Below are positions 23,501 to 36,344 of a DNA stretch of 64,000 bases, piece after piece. The translations under genes were made by a program, and so were the position numbers. This stretch comes from Amoebophrya sp. A120 (Eukaryota; Sar; Dinophyceae; Syndiniales; Amoebophryaceae): the NCBI GenBank assembly GCA_905178155.1, contig CAJINV010000001.1, positions 11,701,832 to 11,765,831 of the forward strand. Reading direction: 5' to 3'. Position 1 is the first letter of the stretch; each line of letters opens with the position of its first letter. The notes beneath the pieces are model-generated. The model searched no databases, had not been told where the DNA came from, and saw nothing but the letters and a program-made list of their open reading frames with translations.

Positions 23501-26458
23501 GCAATTGCAAACAGGCTATTGGAATTGGTGCAAGCGCTCATATTACTCTTTCAAAAGTTTGCCCTTGCGCGATTTGGTAGACCAGATCATGATCGTGTAA
23601 ATAAGAGCACCCTCGACCTTGACAATATTCTGCATTTTAACGCAATAAAAATGAACTTTTACTGTACCTCTATTCGTTTAACGGCAAGAATTTGGGGACG
23701 CTGCAGCGAGGTCTCGACCACGTTGTAGCGGTCGCCCACGTACCCGAGCGCTTGTCCCCGCACGCCGCTGTATGCATCGTACATGTCCAACGCAGTTTCT
23801 TTACCTTTGTGTGAAGCGGCGGCGGCAGCCTGGCCAGCCGCCGAATCTTTTACCTGCACCCGCAACTCCTCCGCATGGATTTTGGCCTCATCGGCGGCCC
23901 AGTGCGCTTCGTACGCAGCGGCCTTGGCCGTAGACCCCGCGCCCCGCAGCCCATCGACGACGCCCCCACGCATCTCCGGGAACTCTTCCCGAAGTTCATC
24001 AACAAGTTCGCTACGCATGTTTGCCCGCACTATATTTGCGCGCTTCATACCGTCTCCTGCATCAGACAATGTCGGAACTTCCGTTTCGTCCAGATGCTCA
24101 GAAAAACTGTCCGCAAACCCCGAAGGCACCTGTGGGAGTGTAACCGGGATTCAGTTGGTGGATCTATGCAAATGTTTTGTTTTTCCTGTCGTGACAGTCA
24201 GTCCGCTCCAAATCACTAGGTTAAGCACGCGCAGCAGACGCTAAACACGTCGAAGGAGCTAGGGTCGTGCTGTGGTGCGCTCTCATGTTGCATCTGCTCT
24301 GCAGCTGAGGCTTTACATATATACATCCTCGTCCTCCGAAATTAATAGAACCACGAAGACGTAGTACCTTGCGGTGCAGATTTTGCCGAAAAGCGTTGCG
24401 TCCCACTTCCAAAAATTCCGACGCAGGCTGTTCGTGCTTTGCATCTAGTGGTGGCACCACAGCCTCCTCGTTGTGTTGTGTTTTGGCAATTTTCCAATGA
24501 GCATCGTCCGCTACAGGGGGCTCTATTGCGTCCGGCTCGGCGTCCGGCGGGTGCTCTATTTTTTCTGCGTCTTCACCTTTCGGTTCCACACCGCCGTTTT
24601 TAGCCGTGGCTGTGGCATTGTTCTCTGCGTCGTGATTTTCTTGTTCCTGGGACGCTCCACCTGCTCCCTCCTGTGCTGTTCCCGCCCCGGCACTCTCGTC
24701 TCCGGCCGCCTGCGATCCCGGCTGTTCCGCCTCTCCCTCGGGCAGTTTGGGCCTGTGTGAGATGATCTCACCGTACATGTTCGAGGCTTCTTCGTTCGCC
24801 GTGTCCCACAATTCCTGGTTGGACATGCGCGCCATGGCGGACCCTACGGGGGTCCACGCGGGCGCGTTCCTCCGCGACACCAGCAGGTGGTTGAAAAGCT
24901 TGCAGGTGTACTGACGCAGGCGGCCGAGGTCCCCCTTGGGCACGTGCGGATTTTCGTCGAGCTCTGGGTGCACGCGGAGCGGGTCGTTTTCGAACACGTC
25001 AGCGCACTTCTCGTCCTGAAAGCCGCACTTGGAGCGGCACTCTTCCCAGTGCTTCTCTTCCGGCGTCAGCTTGGACGCGTCCTCCCGACTCTTGTAAAAC
25101 TCAAACCGGTACGCTCGCGTCGGTTCATTAGCAGCTTTGTTTTCACCATTTATTGGGAGGACAGCGTGGTCTTCTGTACTCCTCGGCCGCGCGCCCTCCA
25201 GACAACGCTTCGGCAACTTCGAGAAGTCGTAGGCGCCCCGGACCTCCACGGTTTTTCCGACCTGCCGTTGCTCGCCCCGGTAGTGGCGTTGACACGCGTC
25301 TTCCGACTGCTTCAGCTCGGCCGCGAACCGATGCACGTGGCGCTCGGTCAGGTTCGGGTCCTCTTGCCAATCTTTAACACCCTCGATCTTGATCTTCATG
25401 CCCTCCATGGTCCACCACTTATCCCCGGTGGCCATGTAATCTGTCGGGTCGTACTTTTCCAGGAGCTCCACCTGTTTCGCGGTCCAGCGGTGCGGCTCCG
25501 GCTGGGGCAGGCCGTCTGGGCTGAGCCCCGCTTCCGCCACGTCCTTCACAAAGTCTTTGGGCAGCAGCTCGGGGTCCTGGAACACCTCGATGCCCGGCAC
25601 TTGCACGGGGCGGCAACGCTTGTTCAGAAAGGCTTCCTCGTCGACCGAGAAATCTGGGTGGTTCGGCGACATCATATCCCAGAGAAAAAAGCTAGAACTA
25701 CATCGATCGTATCTATTTTAATTTGTCCTGTTGTGCCACATAAGTAGACAACGGGACCGTCCAAAACACCATGCAGTTGGCGCGCCCTCGCCCGTGGCGA
25801 GTGGAATTATTCGATCTAATCTTTCTTTGCATGCCAGAAATAATACGCGACTCTTGTTCCTTTTTTCTCTGCAATACATCACGCAACGCACGTACAAGGG
25901 CTTGATAACCATCCGCTCCAGCTTCTCCACTTCAGCGTTGTGGTCCGCCTGCCGCTCGGCGTTCTTCTTGACCTGCTTCTCCTCGTCCTCCTTCAGTTCC
26001 TCTGCAAGTGGTTTCGACTCCTCGCCAGCCTCCTCGAACGCGGACGCGATTCTGCGCCGCTTCAAAGAAGCTCGTGGCGCCGACCACGTCGTCACGGATG
26101 AAGACGAAGCGGGTGGAAGAACATTTTCGCCTGCAACTTCACCAACGGGCCAAAGGCGAGTGCTGGCCTGATTGCGCACTCCAGTCTGGATCGAATCGGC
26201 GGCTACTGACGTCCTGATCCGCTGTTGCGGCCGTGACGCGCTGTGCGCATACGGCGGTCCTCGTGCTGCAACAAATGCAGTTCTTCCTGCCTGTTGACCA
26301 GAGCGAAAACCGCACAGAGCTGTACCAAGCGTCGGTTCTTCTGGCAACATGCTGGCACGACCGTAGGAAAAGTGTAGGCCGTATGAACTGCCGTCCTCTC
26401 GCAGGCACGCATCTTCGCCGCCCGCAACCGCGGACAGCAAGTGTTGTGTTACTACCAT
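14535..26458 (-). CDS. Giant acidic, cysteine-patterned protein of unknown function (about 3,657 aa)
   Basis: Five exons: 26458-25896, 25691-24368, 24129-23668, 23486 to about 19014, and about 18686-14535. Three introns are GT-AG and the fourth is an introner (18687-19008). The sum is 3,658 codons including the stop. The sequence alternates charged coiled-coil-like stretches, Ser/Thr/Glu-rich disorder, an Ala/Gly run, and clusters of regularly spaced cysteines (around 16600-17130, 20360-20800 and 14880-14970). The cysteines suggest an extracellular or lumenal, disulfide-bonded protein. The N-terminal segment (MVVTQHLLSAVAG) is only weakly signal-like, so an upstream exon is possible. A short hydrophobic stretch near 15120-15160 (AVAFLFVL) is the only candidate membrane segment. 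No family was recognised. Each exon joins in phase and composition is continuous across junctions, which supports a single gene. Confidence 0.7.
15978..16100 (-). repeat. Ala/Gly tandem repeat in the giant protein
   Basis: Coding repeat of GGAAA-type pentapeptides within a longer Ala-rich run; the DNA repeats a GC-rich 15-mer pattern. It is probably a flexible linker. Unit number may vary between strains. Confidence 0.8.
18687..19008. mobile_element. Introner, family 3 (CCCCCCTCCCC ends), in the giant gene
   Basis: A 322-bp element flanked by GCTCC (18682-18686 and 19009-19013). The left end is TATCAAAATG, then AAAAGTCCCCCCTCCCC. The right end read inverted is TATTGAGAGG, then AAAAATCCCCCCTCCCC. 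Removal joins ELADPGA to AFSFGQS in frame. It has the same length and a homologous, same-orientation interior as the element at 38923-39244. Shared interior features are an inverted GATTTGT/ACAAATC pair and a segment around GACCTCAAATCCGC. Confidence 0.9.
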
Positions 26459-28019
26459 GAGCGCTGATGCAGCTGCTCACACCGCCATTCTTGCGAATTT
26501 AACGAGTAGTGGCTCGAGATCAACAACTTCTCGGGCACGTGCGCTCGGCCACCGACCCATACGGCCATGCCGTGGATTTGTACTGGCGCAGGTCATTCAC
26601 ATGCACAACATCCGGTCATTTGCACGCTGATTTGTACTACACTCTGGTCATTTACACGTAAGTACTTGGAACTACACATATGTTGATGGGCCCCATTTGT
26701 AGCTACATACTGGCTGTCCTCACTGATCCACCTTCGCATGCGATGCGTATTCAAAACTTCATCAAAATAATGCTGGATGACACCTCAGCCGACCTGTACT
26801 AGTTTCTTCGAGCGACAAAACACCAAGTCACGACACGACTGTCACGAAAGCGAACCACTGGAATACAACTCCAACGATTTTTGATTGGACACAGACGAAC
26901 ACGAGAAAGTTTCTGGCAACCCTCTTTGCTCTTGATGTAAGTACATAGAATGATCCTGTGAGCATCTGCATCTTAAGAGGTGAACAACGAAGCCTGAATG
27001 AGCCTGTAATACCTCCCACAAAAGCCGGCATCTGTGGCGTGCGCACCGCCGCACTCAACTTCTACTTTCTCCCGATGGCAGCAGATATGCGTCTACTTAT
27101 CACTACTAGCACAGTGTCAATTCATTTTTACGACGGTCTGTCGATGCTGACCGCCGCAGGCTGCAAGCCCGCGGCAGTTTTCATCGTAAATCCTGCATGC
27201 TAGCGCATACTGCTGCGAGGAAGCTGCCTCCAGGAGCTTTCTTCATTCAAAACTGCGCCAATCGATAGCTGTTGCGACCCGTGTTGAGGTTTTCCTAGTT
27301 CATCATACAGAAGTGCTGCTATCGTATCGTTGGCGACTTCGTGCGCGTCATGTGAGAGCACCCTCGCGAGAGAGACGCGCTGGGTTGTAAGAGAGGTTCT
27401 TATCATGTACTCGATAGAAAGCATATGGTCAACAGCGCAACTACGTGCTGCGCTGCACGACGAGGACCAAGCCGCGTTAACGTGGTTTCCAGACGAAAGC
27501 GTAGGCACTGTGGCTGCACCTCACGTCCGCTGTCAAACAAGTGGCTTGACCAAATCATTGCATGCTTCAGGTCCATTTGTTCGGAGGCATCTAGCTAACC
27601 TCCTTGCTTTGTTGGAAAAAAATAAATGCGTGCCATGCTATTCAAAAATGCTATTCAGAATGCTTGCAGTAACAGTAAGCAGTTGCAAGCAGTATAGGCA
27701 ATTACATGATCGTGATCCAAGTACTACTTGCATCTTGGGCAGCTCGCATAAAACAAATACTTACATAGATATGCTCTTCGCCAGAAAATTTATTTTGAGG
27801 TAAAAACAACAGGCGGAAAGTAGAAGAACAACGTTTAATTATATATACTTCTTACACCAAATAAATGTAAAAATACACAAACTTCCTTCGAGAAGGCCAG
27901 CTCTGCTCATGCTGACGCAATATTTGTACCTACTTATGCGACAGACGACATGCTGGCCCTTCCCAACGAATCCCATGCAAAAGGAATTTTCATACCTGCG
28001 GCAGCGCGCTTCTCGTCTT
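26459..28019. other. Long spacer between two large genes
   Basis: No confident gene. A minus-strand open frame at 27200-27508 has hydrophilic, protein-like composition and could be an unrecognised 5' exon of the giant gene, but it starts from GTG and no splice connection could be fixed. Confidence 0.4.
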
Positions 28020-31000
28020 TTATTCCTTCTTCTTTCCTTTTTGTTCCTGACTCTTGCTCTTATCGAAATTTATGAATTGAAGCGGAAAGTTTCTACCCCT
28101 CTGTTCGGGTCCCCAAAATTTCTTCATACCCTTCTGATCGTCCGAGGACACGAGCAGATCTCGATCTGGCTTTCCACTAGCAGACGTCGTAATGCGACGA
28201 AGCAACAACTGATAGTCGACGGCACGTGGGACCCGAGTCCTGGGCGTCGCTTTTTGTAAATTTCCGCGTTTCTCAAAATTGGCTTTTGCCTCTTGTACAT
28301 CTCTTTCAAAATCGGCTTGTGCTTCCTTTTCGCGAACGACGCCGTGGATCATCAAAATGTCATACACGCCCCTCTGTAGCTTCGCTGCCCGATCGCAAAC
28401 TGACCAAATGAAGTTTTCGTCATACGATGGCCCTTCCGGGAGGGGCACTGACTTGCGTCTTTCAAACAAAGACTCAACTGCCGCCCCCCTGCCTGCTGCC
28501 TGTAACACAAGCGCACCGGTCTGCGTACTACGTTCAAGAACATTCAGCGCGTCCTGAGCATACTCGCCCAAGTCCGTCAAGATCTGCGACAGAACTTCCT
28601 TCTGGTCCGTCAATCCTGCCAACTTATCAGCAGGCTTGTGCATCATGTAGGACAAATACGCCACAACGCGCGCAGGTAACTCGTAGCTGTTATTGTTCCC
28701 AGCTGCTTGTGCCAGGTCAATTGTCGTTATGGTGTCCTGGTGACCCACTGGAGCTTCGAGCGCGTTACCCATATTTCGTGCCTCGTCACCGCCACGCTTA
28801 CTCGACACCATAGCCTTCTGATTGCTTGTCTCACCCTCATAGATCGTGAGCCAGGGTTGCATACCGTCGGAGCACAATGTTGTCCGGCTTTGGGCGAACC
28901 TCTTCCGCATGTGCAAAGTTGCAGATATCGTCGGGCTACTTTCGGCATCAGTGAACGCCATCAGGTAAGGCAAGACCCAACTCAGAAACGCGCAGCGAAA
29001 ATCCCGCATGCGAGCGGTGCTGTCCGTTGAAAATGCGAACGCTTTCACCGCAAAAGGAGACCCTTCTAGCTTGAGTTTATGATTGGCTGCATCGTTCTCC
29101 CGCCGGATCTGCTGGATGAGCCGCAGCGCAGCGTCTTTCGTCTCCATGTCTCGCATCGACGTCCCGCCTCTGTTGTGCATCCTGTTGTGCTCCCCTTCTA
29201 TTGCACGTTCAAGAGAAAAGAGGCTGTCAGATTGTGCCCTCGCATACTGCAAACTATCCGGCGGGCGCTGCAATAGTTTCCAGTATGCGTCTTCCGCTTC
29301 ACCTTCACATTGCCTCCTGCATGCCTCGTCGTCTTCCCGCAAAGGCATGGCCCGCCCTGGAAGAGTGGAAAGATGATGCTTTTGCTGCTCCGCAGCTGGC
29401 GTAGAAGCGATGGACGAGGACACCTGAACCACTCCGGGGACAGGAGCACCGCGATTCATCGCAAGCCTCGCAATGGACGCCCTTCTAGAAGAGCAGCATC
29501 GATACCACGGGCGCCGCTGCCCCTCGTCCTCGTCGATGACTCCGGGCCGCGCTGCCGGTTCCTGCGCCAAACGGTCCCGACCAGTGTCTCTGCGAGTCAG
29601 GAGTTCCTGCTCGGGGTTTTGATTCTGTCCGCCTTGCCGGTCCCCCGAACCGCTCTCGCTTTTCTTCAGGTACAGATGATCGAACAACAATTTGCCCACA
29701 TCCTCCAACAGCTCGATTGTGTTGTAAGATGTCAGCACATGCCCGCCGATAAACTTCGGGTTGAAATGATCCATGTTTTCTGTAAGTATAATCCACAGGA
29801 GTCGCCCCCGCATCGACGGACCTTCCCACCACTGCAAGGCGCTACGAGCCCGCCAGCCAAACGCCAACAGGTGCGCTACCTGAAGACCATCACCAGATTT
29901 TTGGGTTGATAAAGTGTCATCGCCGGCTTGCTTCGGTTTTCCGATGAGAGCAGCGGCAAGCTTGTTCGCCGGCGCTACCACATCCAGTGAATACCCAAGG
30001 TAAGCTCTGCGGACAATGACGTTCTTGTTCATATTCTCGGGAGTGAATTTTTCACGCCAAAATTTCGACAAGAGCTGATCGCCAAGCAGTGCGGAACGCA
30101 GCAGCAAGGAGGCATCACTGTGGTGCTCGTACGCACTATAAAAGCGAAACAACGGCGGCTCACCGTTGTCGCGCATCTGTCGTAGCTCTTTCTCTTGCCG
30201 GTCCCAAAGCCGCAGTCGCTGGTAGGCGAACTTTTCGGAGACATCGCGCACGAGCACGAAGCCGCCACGCAGATTTATCAACATGCTGACCCAGTCCGTG
30301 AGCACAGTAGTTGCGCCTTTGTGGGGCACTACGTCTGGGAGCAATCCGGCAAAGGCAGTGCTGCGAGAGAGTAGCAGTTCAAAGTCGGCCACTGCCGGAA
30401 GCGTACTCCGGAGAGGTGCATGCCCCGGAACCTGGTCAGAAGAAACCAGGAGGGGTAGGTTTCGAACCACAATGTTCTCGTGGTAGAAATCCTTCAACAT
30501 TCCGGCGAACTCAAACACAAAGTCGCCCTGAAAGTCAAGCGTTTTCTCGGGGCGCAAGTCGGATCGGGCCACCAAGGATTTCCGGAGAAGTGCAATATTC
30601 AAAAACCGCATGAACAATTGCAGTCGAGAGAAGCTTGGTTCCAATATCTGTTCGCAGAATGTCGTCAAGGCCGGTACCTCAGTCGACATCTGTCCCTGTT
30701 CCAGATTTTGCAGTTCGAGCATAAAGATTCGCATGCCGCGATCATCGCCTCTGTGCTTCTGCACTAGCCGGCTTAGCTTGTCTTTCCATGCTGGGGCATC
30801 GAGAACCTTGCGACGTACTATCCGTGCGATTTCAGTGTCGTCAAGATCATGCGTCACGCTATCCCGCCACATTTGTTGCATTTGAGTTACGGTTTCCTTC
30901 CACCGGGGTCGAAGCGAGTTCGCGGAGTCGCCCGGCCCTTCCGTGATCTCAAACACGTCTTGGAGAAGTTTATCCCGATCCGCACGGTCAGCCACCAATA

Positions 31001-33120
31001 TCTCGACGCTCACGCGAGCACCAGGCTCTGCAGCCTGCTTGTGCTTCCCAGAACCCGATACCGATTTCCCGTCAGCAGCAATGAGGTCTGTCAGAAAACG
31101 CACTCGGCTAGCAAGCCAAAGATTACATTCAGAAAACAACCGATCGTACGGCTCAAGCTGCTTTCTGTTGCTCTTTCGAATTTCTTCCGCAGTTTCGGAC
31201 TCAAAATCGGCTATCGCTATTACTTCGTTCAATTTACGCTCCTTCCCGCGAAGAAGCCCATGTACGTACTCCGTGGCGGGAGCGCCGACCATAATCAAAG
31301 TGCGAAGGATTTCCAGCGCGTTCCTCACCAAGTCCTTCGCGCGGTCATCTAGAGAAACCCCCTCGAAAATCCTCTCTGTCTGCCAACCGCGGAATCGCTG
31401 CATCAGCCGGAGCATTTCAGTCAGGACCAGTTCCACCTTCCGAGCCAACTTCTCCGCAACGGTGGAACCCATCAAGACGGCCCATTCTAGACGGCGGCGC
31501 CCTTCTCGAGTCGCACCGATCTGTAGCCTTGCAAAATGATCGATCAGGCTAACTGACAACGTCTCACGTGGCGCCTCTCGGTACTTCGGCTTGACCTCCA
31601 GGACCAGACACAACTTCTCGAAGACACCAGCAGTCTGGGCGTCCAAGTCGAGGATGGAGTGGGGACCGAGGTCGCTTTCACCCTCCTCGCTATCCGACCC
31701 GGCTGCTCGCACCGCGACGAGCTGGCTCGGTTGCTCGCGCTGCTGCTCCGCGCTACTTGCAGCACTAGCGCCCAGCGTGGGCTTTGCCTCAAACTTGCCC
31801 ATGATCGCTTTGACGTCGTCCTCTGATACCTGCCATAGGGTTAATATCAGGGATTTAAGTGAGTACTAACCTTCTTACTTATGTCACTGAAGGTCTTGCT
31901 CTTCACACAACTGTTGATCAAAAATTTTCTGAGATATTGAATCACTGCACCTCCTGCGGCTCTACAAAGACGCCACTGCAGATTGATGATATTTCAAGTG
32001 GAACCACAGCAATCAACGAACCCCAGCCATCTTCTCACTCTAGAGTAGCTACGTCGAACTCAATTTCGCGGCAATACCTCTGTATTCCGTAACTTGACGA
32101 ACTGCGACCACCAGCTCTTCCACGCCACTTCAGCCTTGTCTGCCTTAAGGGTTTCCAGAAATTGCGCTTCAATACTTGTCCCTTCATCGAGCTGAAGAAA
32201 CCACCTCGGGTTCAAAATAAAGCCCGTCAATTGGCTCGCGTACATTTTGTACGCCTCAATCAGCAAGAGATCTCGCGCCGCCTTTTGGACGGGCTTCATC
32301 TTCCTTTCCACCGCATTCCGCTTTTTTTTCAAATCGGACTCGAGCAGACCTTCGACGAAATCCAGCGCCTCATTCCTTTTATCGTACTCAGCCCCGAGGT
32401 TGTGTATCAGATAGTATGCGGCCAAACGAAATTCTCCGGACGAAATCAGAAACATGACAAAGTCCAGCTTTGTCTGTGCCTCCGCCTCTTGTTCCTTTAA
32501 TTTTGCTTGAGTCTTGTCCTTCGCCTCCGCAAGAGCGTTTTTCGAGGAAGAGGATGACCTACTCGAGGATGCGGATCTGCTTCGACTTCCTCTCCCCCGC
32601 CGCTCGGATGAACTTGGTCGCCCGCGACTGCCTCCCTTGCTTCTACTTCTTCGCAAGGGTGAGTTCTTGCGCTGTTTTCCATCACCCCGGGACCGGCTTC
32701 GTTTACGGCGGCCACGACCCACAGGACCCTGCCCCAGCAATCGCGGATCCACTTTGTACTGTGCGCGTCTCGCTGCCTTCAGCGCTTTCAGGGTGTAACG
32801 GATCACGTGCGGCTCCAGTTCTCCCGTCCCGTGCGCTGGGATGATAATAAAATGGTACGCTCTCCCTGTTCAAACTTGTGGTGGGAGCCCGTAATAGTTG
32901 TCATTGTCCACCCTTGGCGCTCCATCTCTTGAAACACCTGCGTGGCCCGTGTGTGGCCATTGAGGTCGAGGCCAGCAGCAGGCTTCAGCGAGACGCCGGT
33001 CGCGAAGGGTGTGAAAAAGCTTCCCCCTGCAAGGCTCCAAAGCACGATGACAAAAAGGGAAACACGACCCGGCGCCAATTTGCGCGTGGTCGTGTGATTC
33101 ATCGCTGAGGATACGGACAT
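28020..33120 (-). CDS. Large unknown protein with N-terminal hydrophobic segment and frame-broken HicA-like domain
   Basis: The start is the ATG at 33120. The first frame encodes a signal-like hydrophobic stretch (SLFVIVLWSLAGG) and then the first half of a HicA-like fold with its GSHH motif. That frame stops at 32803. The matching second half of the domain is in another frame from about 32850, so there is a break of one net base near 32835-32855. The second frame continues through a basic Arg/Ser-rich region to 32078. A GT-AG intron then leads to exon 31829-28020, which runs 1,270 codons and ends Lys-rich. The long part is helical and charged; no family was recognised. HicA proteins are mRNA interferases of bacterial toxin-antitoxin pairs. 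Whether this copy is active, co-opted or decayed cannot be told. The break may be an assembly error, a very short intron or a real mutation. Confidence 0.6.
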
Positions 33121-33956
33121 CTTGGGTTGTACTTCACTGAGAAACAGTTTGAACAGTAGAGGGAAACTCGAAGAAGTGCGAAAAGAAGTAGAAGCGTACG
33201 ACTTCTATGTGTAGATTTTTGTGGAAGCTCGTCCACCTTCGAAGAGTCCTTCTGATACGAAGAAAGTGCTGGGAAAAGTCTGCACAAGCGGAAATACTTC
33301 TCCGCTGTTTCAACTTCCTACTATCACGTAACGCACTCCTCTAAAATCGATACTTAGCAGCGACGTCAATAAATTTAAATTTCGATGATGAAGATTAGTT
33401 TGAGTTTGTGGTACTAGATTAGTTTGGGTCGCTCGTTCTTTCAAAATTTTCAAAATACACTTCTTGGAAACTGATACGCGAAATCCCAGAACCACCTGTA
33501 AGCATAACTCGAGAAGGTGGTGTGAGTTCGTGCTGCGCCGTCGATAAGTTAGACTTAAACTTCGAGTAGTGCACTAGACAAATAAGAAATGAGGGTGACA
33601 GGCATTACTCTGACAAGTTGAAATGAGAACTGAGCCGCGACCATTTACTCTGACTCACCGACCTCCTGAAATTTTTCCTGCCACGGCAACCGATAATTGA
33701 TCGAAATGACAATCTTTATTTTGATCTTAAGTACTCAAACCGAGTTTGAATTGCATCGGGTCTATTTTTTCGGTTTCGCAAGGGGCTTTCATGCGAATCC
33801 AGTTTACGGATCGTCTGTCAAACTTTTCATTTGTGTCGTAGCCGCATGCGTCGAGATTCTATGCTTTTAAAAATGCAACTTTTTTTCAACAGCGAATGTT
33901 AGTTTGAGCTGCTCGCTCATGGCAGGACTATTCCATTTACACTTTGGATCTTGCGC
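33121..33956. other. AT-rich spacer
   Basis: No exon-like or repeat structure found. Confidence 0.55.
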
Positions 33957-36344
33957 TCAACGATTCTGTTTGTCTGTTTTTTCACGAGTCAAACTGCTAC
34001 TGAAAAACAAATTCCTCCAGGTGGTAAGATCAACATTTTCAGCCATTTTCTCTGCCACAAAACCCGCAATGGCCCGCCCGAACGCGACATTATCCGGGAA
34101 TCTGCTCAGTCCGGCAATCGCTGCATCCAAGTCCGCTGTTGCGTCGTCGTAGCAGGAAAAAGCGCGCCCGAGGGCCTCTGCAAATTCCGTCCGAGATTCA
34201 GCGAGCAGCTGGCGCTGCAAGTCCGTGGTGCACAGGATGTCCTCCTTTGGTCCACCGGACCGGTGGCACACGCACAGCAGCCGTGCCGCCACAAACTCCA
34301 CAACGGTAATGCCGAAATGCTCGTCCCGCATCGTGTGAATGGCGACTTTGCTGGACCGCAATTTGGCCACCACGTCCGGAAACGGAAGGTTGCGACAGAT
34401 TTTCACACGGTCAGACAGCCCCAGCTCTTCGACAAAATGCTCCAACCCGCCCGCCAGGGCCTCGTCGTCGGCGTTTCTCGTAGACCCCATCATGTCCAGA
34501 CAAGCGTCCAAAGGAAGCATTTTCTTTCGCCACGCTTCGGCAAACGCTTCAATCTGCAGCCGGTGGTCTTTTTCAATACGGAACTGCGCCAGGGAAACAA
34601 CGCGATTGGCGCGCTTCATTCCCGGGAGTTTCGTTCCCCTGCCTACTGAAGTTGTACCACTTGTTGTGTTTCTCGTCTCAGTAGACGAAGTAGTAGTATT
34701 TCTCGCGGGAGCGACCTCTACTGCTGGCCCTTCCGTGGTTATGCTGTTCGTTTTTGACGGGCTTTCTTTCGACAGGAGCTCCTTGTCCCCGGCGGCGACG
34801 AGATTTTCCAGGTCCGTCGGGGGAAACAGTAAGTCGATGTTGCTGTTCTTGAAAAAAATTCGTAAAATGCGACTTCGGGTCCAGCTGGAGTTGCACCACA
34901 CGTGATCGGCGAAGTAGCCGCTAAGTCCGTACAGCAAAAGAAACAGATGGTAGTAGCCGAGTTTCACTTTCGTCAGCACGACGCTCTTCGAGATCCAGGC
35001 TTGGTTGTTGTACATGTGCACGTTGTTTTGCACCCTGGAAATCATGTCAAAGCTCATCGTGGGGTAGTGAATGTAGGTCGCGACGAAAGTGCTACCGAGC
35101 CACTTCGCGACCGGGAGGGCGAACCCGAACCCGGTGCTCTCGATGAAGATCTTATATTACAATGAAAAATGCCCCCTCCCCATATCAAGACGGAAATCTG
35201 TGACGCAGATTTTTTTTTTTTGATTGGGCCCCACGCTGGATTTTTTCATATAAATTCATCACTAAAACTAGGAGGCCGGTGTGCGTTACTTAACATGTGA
35301 TGCAGTTCTACGAATTCACCTGCCTGCCGCAGCAGGTCAAACAGGGCCGACACCTTTCACACAGTTAAGCAGTGCGCGTGTATGCGTGCATTTTTGTTTT
35401 TTGCTCTTACTATCGACGCCCGGTCTTGCAGGGCTCTCGCCCTGTCGTCTCTTGGGCTGTATGCTGCGTGATAATTGACGCCGAAGATCTTTTTGTACTA
35501 AGCTATTTGCAATCAGCTTCAATTTTTACTGTTTTCTATCACTTCCCGGTAGTCGTATCAGGTTTGCATCATGTGTGCATTATCACTGCCCGGAACTGAT
35601 AGAAGAGCTTTTCAAAACCCCAGACGCAGATTTGTGGCCACAAATCAGCTTTGTGATGCTAGAAGGCAAAAGATGCGGACTGTAGTACTGTCTAGCGTGG
35701 GAAAGCCTTGCAGCTCCAGGATGACAGGAGGCCACTGGAAGTGGGAAACAGCATGACAGATTGCCTGCAATTTAGGCCGCAGCTTCGTCTCTTGGCCCTC
35801 TAGCATTACAAGCCGATTTGTGTACTCAAATACAGCATCACAAATTCGCGCATCTTCCGTTTCCGATATGGGGTGGGGGCTTTTTTCACTTTGATATCTT
35901 ACAGGGGCACTTCACGCACGCCTCGACCGCGACCAGGATGGAGCACAGATTTTGCAGCAACAGCGTAAAAACCGGGAATAACCTTGGGTTGTTGGTCAGC
36001 GCGAAAAGCTTCACGGGGACAAACGTCAGCGTCCTTTTCCCTGGTCCCTGCTGCAGCGGAATGCCAAAACCACTCTCCACTCGCTGCAGAATTTCCTCCT
36101 TCTTTGCCGCATTGCTGGGCGTCGTGTAGATTACAACGTCCGCGTCCTTCAAAATTTCCACCACCGCGCACCACAAAACTCTTTCTCCCCCGCCCATGCC
36201 GGAACACTGGGGATGGAAGAAGGCAACCGCGTTGCGTGCGCGCAACCGCTGTACGCAGCGGAACAGAACGAGCACGAGGAGCCATGCTAGCAAAAAAGTG
36301 ACAGAGATAGAACTGATAGTAGAAAGCGATCTAAGCGCAAACAT
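33957..36344 (-). CDS. ALG11: ALG11, GDP-Man:Man3GlcNAc2-PP-dolichol alpha-1,2-mannosyltransferase
   Basis: Adds the fourth and fifth mannoses to the lipid-linked N-glycan precursor on the cytosolic face of the ER. Two exons (36344 to about 35902 and about 35154-33957) are separated by a 742-bp introner; together they encode 546 residues. An N-terminal membrane anchor (VTFLLAWLLVLVLF) precedes HPQCSGMGGGERVLW, the GT-B donor-domain glycine motif. After the junction come IFIESTGFGFALPVAKW, YIHYPTMSFDM, WCNSSWT, AQFRIEKDH, and the E-x7-E type motif EHFGITVVEF, all in the order found in ALG11. An insert of Ser/Thr-rich low complexity lies near 34620-34780. Removing the introner rebuilds the conserved KIFIEST region exactly, which is strong support for the junction. 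Confidence 0.93.
35155..35896. mobile_element. Introner, family 3, 742 bp, in ALG11
   Basis: Flanked by TCTTA (35150-35154 and 35897-35901). The left end is TATTACAATG followed by GCCCCCTCCCCATATC. The right end read inverted starts TATCAAAGTG and then has GCCCCCACCCCATATC. The interior carries the perfect 18-bp palindrome GATTTGTGGCCACAAATC at 35629-35646, which is also in the element at 38923-39244. It is more than twice the length of its relatives. No GT-AG placement exists; the nearest is AT..AG. Confidence 0.87.

Noticed and set aside
14535-23510. Two separate long genes, 14535-18755 and 18795-23510
   Set aside because: Both open frames run into a 322-bp introner at 18687-19008. Excising it with one GCTCC copy joins them in frame, so they are one gene.
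27200-27508. Minus-strand open frame of about 100 codons
   Set aside because: It starts from GTG, and no splice connection or family could be established. Left as a possible unassigned exon.
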